DNA of 25,241 nucleotides, from positions 1 through 25,241 of the IMG/VR virus record IMGVR_UViG_3300032235_000830. One strand, given 5' to 3'. Numbering within the stretch: position 1 is the stretch's first letter; the number at the start of each line of letters is the position of its first letter. This stretch comes from a virus. Below are positions 20,875 to 25,241 of this stretch, piece by piece. The position numbers were made by a program, and so were the translations under genes. The notes below the pieces were generated by a model. It was given only the letters and a program-made list of their open reading frames with translations. It was not told the DNA's origin and did not search any database.

Positions 20875-22127
20875 TATAAAACACCGGTTAATCTTTCACC
20901 CCACCCATGTTTTTCGGAATGTGCCCAAACAACCCATTTATGTGGTTTTTTAACTGTATCAAAACTTCTCCAAACTTTACAATAACCATCGGGGTCATTT
21001 TTCATCATTCTAATTTCATTGGCATCGGCATCTTTTCTATAAATCTCAACCCCGTTCTCATCTTCAAACGCAACCGCCCAAAATGTATAATCATCGTGAG
21101 GTACTTGATTATAATTAATATCAATACAATGTTTAAATATTTGTGAGAATGATTTTTGATACTCATCAAAGTCTTCAATAACGGGATTTGGAGCCAAATT
21201 ATTTTCTAATGTATATTGTTGTACACCACGCTTCTTAAATGATAAACCAGAATAAGCTTCATATTCCGCCAATGTTCTTTTTGTACCAAAGTCATATACA
21301 CCAAAATCCACATCTTTAACTTCACCGTCCATCTCAAATAATTTACGATTACGTTTGTGACAGTTATTATTTCTTGTTACCCAAACTGGGTCATCGTCCC
21401 ATTGTTTTTTTCTACCCTTTCTTGTGTACTCATGCCATACAAGAACTTTATGCGGGTGAAATAAATCATAACCATTGGTAAATGCTCTAACTGCAATTGA
21501 AATTTCTTCACCATGGAAATAGTACTCAGGGTCATGTGGAACCTCTACTGCAAATTGACCTAATGTAAAACAAAAGTGTGCAGAATAAAATCTTGCCGGT
21601 ACAGGTTCTGTCCTTTCTTGATAGTCATCAATAGTTGCAGGAATAAAAAACACGGCACCTTCCGGAATAAATCTATCAAAATTCATTTTCCATGGTTGTT
21701 GGATTCTACCTGCTGGGTCATTGTCAGGGTCAAATGACGAAACATAACCCGTTAATAAAGGTTTCTCATGACCTTTCTTTTGGAGTTGTTTAATCATACC
21801 AATTGCCTCAACATCCCAATCTTGAATAAATCTATGATGTGAATCTAATTGAAGTGTGTATTCTTCACCATCATATTGTTGTTGTAATTGATTTCTCGCC
21901 CAACAAGCACCTTGACTATCTTTATAATCGATATCAATAATTTTGAATCTTTTATCTTTTTTAAACTCATCAAGATTATCCCACTCATCTTCAGGTGAAT
22001 GTTGCCAAGCAATTGAAAAAACCAATTTTTTAGGGTTTTTCGCCTTTTCAATACAATCTTTAATAGTTGGAATTAATTGAGGGTCTCTATAAGAGGCAAT
22101 TTGAATAAATATTTTTCCGTTTCCCAT
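20874..22127 (-). CDS. GlcNAc-transferase-like glycosyltransferase (GT60-like)
   Basis: The start is placed at ATG 22127 (MGNGKIFIQIASYRDP), not the longer frame to 22232 that begins with hydrophobic non-family residues. The 417-aa protein matches the GlcNAc-transferase family related to Skp1 GnT1: IQIASYRDPQLIPTIKDCI, then YTLQLDSHHRFIQDWD (DxH metal site at D94, H96), PEGAVFFIP, YFHGEEISIAVRAFTNGYDLFHPHK. Residues about 330-417 form an extra tail not required by the family. It is the promoter-proximal gene of the eight-gene operon. The tail could bind the acceptor or membrane. Donor is likely UDP-GlcNAc by family. Confidence 0.75.
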   Translation of the reverse strand: MGNGKIFIQIASYRDPQLIPTIKDCIEKAKNPKKLVFSIAWQHSPEDEWDNLDEFKKDKRFKIIDIDYKDSQGACWARNQLQQQYDGEEYTLQLDSHHRFIQDWDVEAIGMIKQLQKKGHEKPLLTGYVSSFDPDNDPAGRIQQPWKMNFDRFIPEGAVFFIPATIDDYQERTEPVPARFYSAHFCFTLGQFAVEVPHDPEYYFHGEEISIAVRAFTNGYDLFHPHKVLVWHEYTRKGRKKQWDDDPVWVTRNNNCHKRNRKLFEMDGEVKDVDFGVYDFGTKRTLAEYEAYSGLSFKKRGVQQYTLENNLAPNPVIEDFDEYQKSFSQIFKHCIDINYNQVPHDDYTFWAVAFEDENGVEIYRKDADANEIRMMKNDPDGYCKVWRSFDTVKKPHKWVVWAHSEKHGWGERLTGVL

Positions 22128-22207
22128 GTAATGTTTTTTTTTATAATGTAGGTAAAAAAATTCATATAATAAACCTAATGATATTTTTTTTAATAAAAAT
22201 ATTGTAG

Positions 22208-22215
22208 TATATTTG
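22208..22215 (+). promoter_or_regulatory. Bacteroidota -7 element upstream of the GMP reductase-like gene
   Basis: TATATTTG matches TAnnTTTG and ends 24 nt before the ATG at 22240; the longer frame starting at 22213 would begin inside it. A clear -33 TTTG is not seen; a T-rich tract lies in that position. The 22128-22239 gap is the divergent region between this gene and the minus-strand glycosyltransferase operon; no convincing minus-strand promoter was found in it (TAGGTTTA is a near match). Confidence 0.55.
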
Positions 22216-22239
22216 GTCGTTAAACTAAACAATAAAGGT

Positions 22240-23313
22240 ATGTCAAAACAACTTTTTGATTTCGATGATATTCTAATTCAACCGGCAGATATTACTCATA
22301 TTGAAAGCCGAAGTCAAATTAACGCACGTTATCGTGATTATTTACCACTCATGACCGCACCAATGGATACCGTCGTTAGTCAAGAGAATAAACGTATATT
22401 TGATGATTTAGGTATTAGGGTTGTATTACCAAGAATAAGTAATCCGGACAATAATTACGTTTCAAGTAGTGAATTCCTATCATATAGTTTAACTGACTTT
22501 GAAAGAATATTCTTGGATAGAACACCCGAACGTAAGTATAAAAAAATGTTTGCATTAATCGATGTTGCCAATGGCCACATGGAAAATGTTTATGAGTTTG
22601 CAAAATCCGCAAAGATAAGATATGATGATGATTTGGTATTGATGGTTGGTAATGTGGCCAATCCGAACACATATTATAAATTTGCATCAATTAATGTTGA
22701 TTATGTGAGAATTGGAATTGGTAACGGTGCGGGTTGTTTAACCACACAACAGACCGGTATTGGTTACCCCATGGCATCCTTGATTGAAGAATGTGGTGAT
22801 ATACAAACAAAAAAACATTACATGGGTAATTGTAAACCATATGAAACAAAAATTGTTGCCGATGGTGGATTCCAAAAATACTCTGACGTAATCAAAGCTT
22901 TAGCCTTAGGTGCCGATTATGTTATGTTGGGGTCTATATTCAATAAAGCTTTAGAAAGTGCGGGAGAGACCCAAAAAATGATTCATCACCAAATGGGTGG
23001 GTGGGAAACTATAGACCAATATAGTGATGAAGCCAAACAAATGTTAGAATCTGATATTCGTCTTAAAAAAGTGTTTAGAGGTATGAGTACCAAAGAAGTC
23101 CAACGTGATTGGGGTAAAGAGAAGTTAACAACATCAGAAGGTGTGGTTAGAGAACATAGAGTAGAATATACTTTAAGTCAATGGGTGGAAAATTTTGAAG
23201 ATTATCTTAAATCGGCGATGAGTTATACCGATAAAAAAACCTTACCGGAGTTTATCGGTAAGGTTAAATATAACTTTATTACTATGAATAGTTTAAAAAG
23301 ATTCAGTAAGTAA
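22240..23313 (+). CDS. GMP reductase / IMP dehydrogenase-like enzyme
   Basis: The 357-aa protein is a TIM-barrel purine enzyme without CBS domains, the size of GMP reductase. It starts FDDILIQPADITH, has LPLMTAPMDTVVS, the phosphate/catalytic loop IGIGNGAGCLTTQQTGIGYP (catalytic Cys166), IVADGGFQKYSDVIKALALGADYVMLGS and FRGMSTKEVQRD, and a flap-like tail EGVVREHRVEYTL...SAMSYTDKKTLPEF. The loop reads GNGAGC rather than the usual GPGSxC. GMP reductase makes IMP from GMP; IMPDH does the reverse-direction oxidation to XMP. I cannot separate the two by motif. A phage could use it to reshape the guanine nucleotide pool. The 3' end also contains a minus-strand terminator. Confidence 0.8.
   Translation: MSKQLFDFDDILIQPADITHIESRSQINARYRDYLPLMTAPMDTVVSQENKRIFDDLGIRVVLPRISNPDNNYVSSSEFLSYSLTDFERIFLDRTPERKYKKMFALIDVANGHMENVYEFAKSAKIRYDDDLVLMVGNVANPNTYYKFASINVDYVRIGIGNGAGCLTTQQTGIGYPMASLIEECGDIQTKKHYMGNCKPYETKIVADGGFQKYSDVIKALALGADYVMLGSIFNKALESAGETQKMIHHQMGGWETIDQYSDEAKQMLESDIRLKKVFRGMSTKEVQRDWGKEKLTTSEGVVREHRVEYTLSQWVENFEDYLKSAMSYTDKKTLPEFIGKVKYNFITMNSLKRFSK
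23234..23265 (-). terminator. Minus-strand terminator inside the GMP reductase-like gene
   Basis: AACCTTACCG (23238-23247) and CGGTAAGGTT (23256-23265) form a perfect 10-bp stem. Read leftward it is followed by a run of seven U, as needed to stop transcription of the ribbon-helix-helix gene (stop at 23314). Read rightward there is no U-run. It lies wholly inside the coding region of the opposite gene. Confidence 0.8.
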
Positions 23314-23550
23314 TTAGATGTCGAAATCTTTCTCTTCTTGAGCAGATAATTCACCATCTCTTTTCATACCCTCTTTAATATAAGTTCTAATTAATTTAGA
23401 TACTTCCATACCTTTGTGGTCTGCAACCTTTTCAATTTCATTGAAATAAGCTGGTACCACTCTAAAGGTTACCATCTTAATTAGTTGTTTGTGTTTTGGT
23501 TGGTCTGAGTGTCCAATAGGGGACGAATCATTTGATTTTTTAGATGCCAT
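23314..23550 (-). CDS. Ribbon-helix-helix DNA-binding protein
   Basis: The 78-aa protein has a ribbon-helix-helix pattern: the strand MVTFRVVPAYFNEIEKVADHKG and the helix VSKLIRTYIKEGMKRDGE resemble the MetJ/Arc/CopG superfamily, dimeric repressors or antitoxins. The N-terminal 25 residues are basic and polar (KKSNDSSPIGHSDQPKHKQ), probably a flexible arm. It ends exactly next to the GMP reductase-like gene and is followed by the terminator that sits inside that gene. It is likely a regulator; target sites are unknown, and no partner toxin is visible. Confidence 0.75.
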   Translation of the reverse strand: MASKKSNDSSPIGHSDQPKHKQLIKMVTFRVVPAYFNEIEKVADHKGMEVSKLIRTYIKEGMKRDGELSAQEEKDFDI

Positions 23551-23622
23551 TGTATTACATTTTATATATAAATATTTGATAAAGTCTTAATTATTCACTA
23601 TATTAGTAAAAAAAACAAAAAT

Positions 23623-23973
23623 ATGTCAGAAGAAGCAAAAAGTACAACAAAACAGTGTGAGGAATTGTATCCTGAAACAACATCCGAATTTAAAAAAATC
23701 TTAAAAGAACAATATGATTTGTTCTGTAGAAAACAATTAAATTACGGACCCGATAATATTTCAGTAGGAACTCGTTGTGAGAAACCTGAAGAAATTAAAT
23801 TGTCTCAAACGGGTTTGTGGTTCCGTATGAATGACAAAATACAGAGACTTAAACAATTGGTATTATTAGGTCACGATGATACTGTTGGTGAAAGTATTCA
23901 AGATAGTTATCAAGATTTATCGGTCTACGGCATTATTGCTCAGATTGTAAGTCGTGGTAAATGGGGAAAATAA
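23623..23973 (+). CDS. Nmad1/DUF1599-like protein
   Basis: The 116-aa protein matches DUF1599, named nucleotide modification associated domain 1. Diagnostic parts are KQLNYGPDNIS, GLWFRMNDKIQRLKQL, and DSYQDLSVYGIIAQIVSRGKW at the C-terminus. The fold is all-alpha. The family is linked in phages to DNA base modification or nucleotide handling, but a reaction is not established. With the adjacent GMP reductase-like enzyme, a role in modified purine or guanine metabolism is a reasonable inference. A terminator forms at its stop codon. Confidence 0.8.
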   Translation: MSEEAKSTTKQCEELYPETTSEFKKILKEQYDLFCRKQLNYGPDNISVGTRCEKPEEIKLSQTGLWFRMNDKIQRLKQLVLLGHDDTVGESIQDSYQDLSVYGIIAQIVSRGKWGK

Positions 23974-23989
23974 TCCCCATTTATTTTTT
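23959..23989 (+). terminator. Intrinsic terminator after the Nmad1-like gene
   Basis: AAATGGGG (23959-23966) and CCCCATTT (23975-23982) form an 8-bp stem over an 8-nt loop and are followed by ATTTTTT. The stem spans the stop codon of the Nmad1-like gene. Confidence 0.85.
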
Positions 23990-24017
23990 GATGACTATTT
24001 ATTGAAAACGAAAAAAA

Positions 24018-24371
24018 ATGAAAGTGAACATAAATCAACAATCCTTTGTTGCATTTTTAGAAAATGTCACAGAGACAATAGTTTCAAGTGTTAATGTTGA
24101 AAACTATTTTTCATTACCCCAAGATAAAAAGATGAATGTTCTTTATGTTGTTTTTAAATTAATGAAAAATTCATTAAAAGTAAGAACAAAATTTAGTGAC
24201 GATGATTTAAAAGATTTTGTTAACGTTCTAATGAAAAGTAATGTAAATTCAGAAAATTATGAATTTGCAGCAATTCTAAAAGACATTAGTAATAATTTTG
24301 ATTCAATCAATGAGGTTACTAAACCGGTTAAAAGACAAACAAGAACAATTAAGACCGGTCCTAAGGAGTAA
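24018..24371 (+). CDS. Hypothetical helical protein with UVR-like segment, 117 aa
   Basis: The helical protein begins MKVNINQQSFVAFLENVTET, has a central helix-rich stretch with conserved hydrophobics (MNVLYVVFKLMKNSL), then NSENYEFAAILKDISNNFDSI, which resembles the UVR motif (E-x-Y-E-x-A-x-x-[LK]), and a basic tail KRQTRTIKTGPKE. It has no catalytic motif. Its stop overlaps the convergent downstream gene by 11 nt. The UVR-like segment is shared in style with the 98-aa protein at 13659; both may bind a common partner. Confidence 0.65.
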   Translation: MKVNINQQSFVAFLENVTETIVSSVNVENYFSLPQDKKMNVLYVVFKLMKNSLKVRTKFSDDDLKDFVNVLMKSNVNSENYEFAAILKDISNNFDSINEVTKPVKRQTRTIKTGPKE

Positions 24372-24576
24372 TATCCTCAAATTCAACATCTTTAATTTCT
24401 CGTAAAAACAAATAAACCCCACCATATTGTGGGGTTTTTAATAATATATCACATAACCACAAATCTTTAAGATACCTTGCGTAATCTTCTTCAATACGGT
24501 CAATCCTTATTCTCTTAAACCCTAAGTAGAGTTTACCGTTATATGGGAATAATTTATTGGTTAAAGTAGTTGTCAT
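24361..24576 (-). CDS. Hypothetical protein, 71 aa
   Basis: The start is placed at ATG 24576 (MTTTLTNKLFPYNGKLYLG); a longer frame would need TTG at 24609. The protein has aromatic residues and a C-terminal EIKDVEFEDITP tail that looks structured. It overlaps the 30-aa membrane-peptide gene by 23 nt and the convergent 117-aa gene by 11 nt. A plus-strand terminator hairpin lies inside it. No family is recognised. Confidence 0.6.
   Translation of the reverse strand: MTTTLTNKLFPYNGKLYLGFKRIRIDRIEEDYARYLKDLWLCDILLKTPQYGGVYLFLREIKDVEFEDITP
24414..24439 (+). terminator. Plus-strand terminator inside the convergent 71-aa gene
   Basis: AAACCCCAC (24414-24422) and GTGGGGTTT (24429-24437) form a 9-bp stem over CATATT, followed by a U-run. 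It ends the transcript of the 117-aa gene while lying in the coding region of the opposite gene. Read leftward the U-tract is interrupted (UUUAUUUGUUUUU), so some bidirectional action is possible. Confidence 0.8.
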
Positions 24577-24646
24577 CAAATAGTCGAAACATGAGATATG
24601 TAATCCCAATTAACAATATAACAGAAATTACTACAATAATAAACAT
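24554..24646 (-). CDS. 30-aa single-pass membrane peptide
   Basis: A frame starts at ATG 24646, 2 nt from the stop of the nuclease gene, and ends at TAA 24554-24556. The product begins MFIIVVISVILLIGITYLMF, a textbook membrane helix, followed by a short polar tail (RLFDDNYFNQ). The coupling to the nuclease stop (TAATAATG) and the overlap with the next gene argue for translation in the operon. It is too short to assign a family; chance is the alternative. Confidence 0.5.
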   Translation of the reverse strand: MFIIVVISVILLIGITYLMFRLFDDNYFNQ

Positions 24647-24648
24647 TA

Positions 24649-25241
24649 TTACTTAAATGTAAAACCTGTTAATTTTTCTATTTGTGACACCGGTACTTCG
24701 TTATTTTCAAACCCATCTGGATTTGATAAATCATTGTTAAATAAGTACGCATGCCATTTTCCAGCAACCTGAACTACTTTCCAACATTGTGTGGGAACCG
24801 ATACCAACCCAATTTTCTTTGCTTCACCAACTGAACCACTCCATACTCTCACTTTTGCACTAATTAATGCCCAATTTCTGGTTGCGGTTTCTAATGATTT
24901 CCAATCTCCAGCATTTAATCTATGTGTTTGTGCAACCATATTTGAGAAATAAAAACATTCATCTTGTACCGCTTGGGTTTGGCAAAGGTTATCTGCTGCC
25001 GGCATTACATGTCCTCTATCGTATCCACTTTTTACATAATAAAATGCAATATTGGTTTCATCCACTAATTGTGGGTCAGGCTTAAAGTTATCCTTTCTCT
25101 TCAATGGTGTTGGACAACCTACCATTGCCTTTGTTGTTTCCCATTGTACTAATACCGGGTATCTTTTTGATTTACTGAAGTGTGTTGTGTAATTTGTGTG
25201 TTTTAAGACAACGATGTCTTGAGCAATTATACTAAAAGGTA
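24649..25241 (-). CDS. DNA/RNA non-specific endonuclease (NUC1-type), truncated at the window edge
   Basis: The frame stays open to the right edge, so the 5' end is missing; 196 residues are visible. It carries the NUC1 signature SGYDRGHVMPAADN with the catalytic histidine, and CFYFSNMVAQTHRLNAGDWKSLE with the metal-binding asparagine and a conserved glutamate. Upstream residues (VVLKHTNYTTHFSKSKRYPV) fit the family's N-terminal strand. The visible beginning PFSIIAQ resembles the end of a signal peptide, so the enzyme may be exported, as many NUC1 nucleases are. It would cut DNA and RNA without sequence preference, perhaps for nucleotide scavenging. It is the first visible gene of a minus-strand operon. 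Confidence 0.85.
   Translation of the reverse strand, partial: PFSIIAQDIVVLKHTNYTTHFSKSKRYPVLVQWETTKAMVGCPTPLKRKDNFKPDPQLVDETNIAFYYVKSGYDRGHVMPAADNLCQTQAVQDECFYFSNMVAQTHRLNAGDWKSLETATRNWALISAKVRVWSGSVGEAKKIGLVSVPTQCWKVVQVAGKWHAYLFNNDLSNPDGFENNEVPVSQIEKLTGFTFK

Noticed and set aside
20874-22232. Longer 452-aa form of the GT60-like enzyme
   Set aside because: The added 35 residues come from AT-rich intergenic DNA and do not resemble the family; the conserved region starts right after ATG 22127.
22213-23313. Longer start for the GMP reductase-like gene (22213)
   Set aside because: It uses TTG inside the -7 promoter box and adds residues not seen in the family; ATG 22240 begins MSKQLFDFDDI as expected.
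1-25241. CRISPR arrays, insertion sequences or transposases
   Set aside because: No regularly spaced direct repeats, terminal inverted repeats or transposase motifs were seen; the only repeats noticed are the paralogous oxygenase genes and RNA helices.

Overview
The window is a piece of a large, AT-rich tailed-phage genome that probably infects a Bacteroidota (flavobacterium-like) host. It has a dense array of at least 13 tRNA genes (one cut by the left edge) interleaved with small ORFs, many short proteins with no recognisable family, tight gene packing with 1-14 nt overlaps, typical phage accessory enzymes, and no ribosomal or core metabolic operons. Several transcription units are preceded by the Bacteroidota -7 element TAnnTTTG, two or three of them with a TTTG -33 element 18-20 nt upstream, and Shine-Dalgarno sequences are mostly absent. 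The host assignment is inference from promoter style and base composition.

Positions 1-3660 (+ strand) form an RNA island: tRNAs for Pro, Asn, Leu, Tyr, a CAU tRNA, Val, Gly (two), Asp, Gln and Ser (two), the 3' end of another tRNA, and a 152-nt tRNA-like gene with a giant variable arm. Three Fe(II)/2-oxoglutarate oxygenase genes (two are tandem duplicates), a 39-aa basic protein and two structured spacers lie between them. Positions 3699-5351 hold a YkuK-like RNase H-fold protein, a charged 51-aa protein, a sulfotransferase-like protein and a small basic protein. Positions 5361-6322 carry no credible gene but look like one giant (about 920 nt) structured RNA with its own promoter, several 9-10 bp helices and a GAAA-capped terminator. 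Metallophosphoesterase, glycosyltransferase and coiled-coil genes follow, then a phage-encoded tmRNA (8083-8486) with promoter and terminator and a predicted 21-residue tag.

Positions 8670-12237 (- strand) are a three-gene operon of probable virion or host-interaction proteins. Two of them share an I/F-I-T-E N-terminus; the largest has a membrane segment and a peptidoglycan-binding-like domain. Positions 12311-14094 carry a lipoprotein, a zincin-like peptidase on the opposite strand and three small proteins. Positions 14110-22127 (- strand) are a tight eight-gene glycosyltransferase operon (HtrL/YibB-like, DxD GT-A folds, GT10 and GT11-like fucosyltransferases, GlcNAc-transferase-like), which may decorate virions or alter host surface glycans. 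From 22208 to the right edge are a GMP reductase/IMP dehydrogenase-like enzyme, a ribbon-helix-helix protein, an Nmad1/DUF1599-like protein, small proteins including a 30-aa membrane peptide, and a truncated NUC1-type endonuclease.

The strongest candidates for something undescribed are the giant RNA at 5.4-6.3 kb, the long-tag tmRNA, the tRNA-like RNA with the oversized variable arm, and the structured spacers inside the tRNA array. Together they suggest a phage that brings an unusually large RNA and translation-support set.
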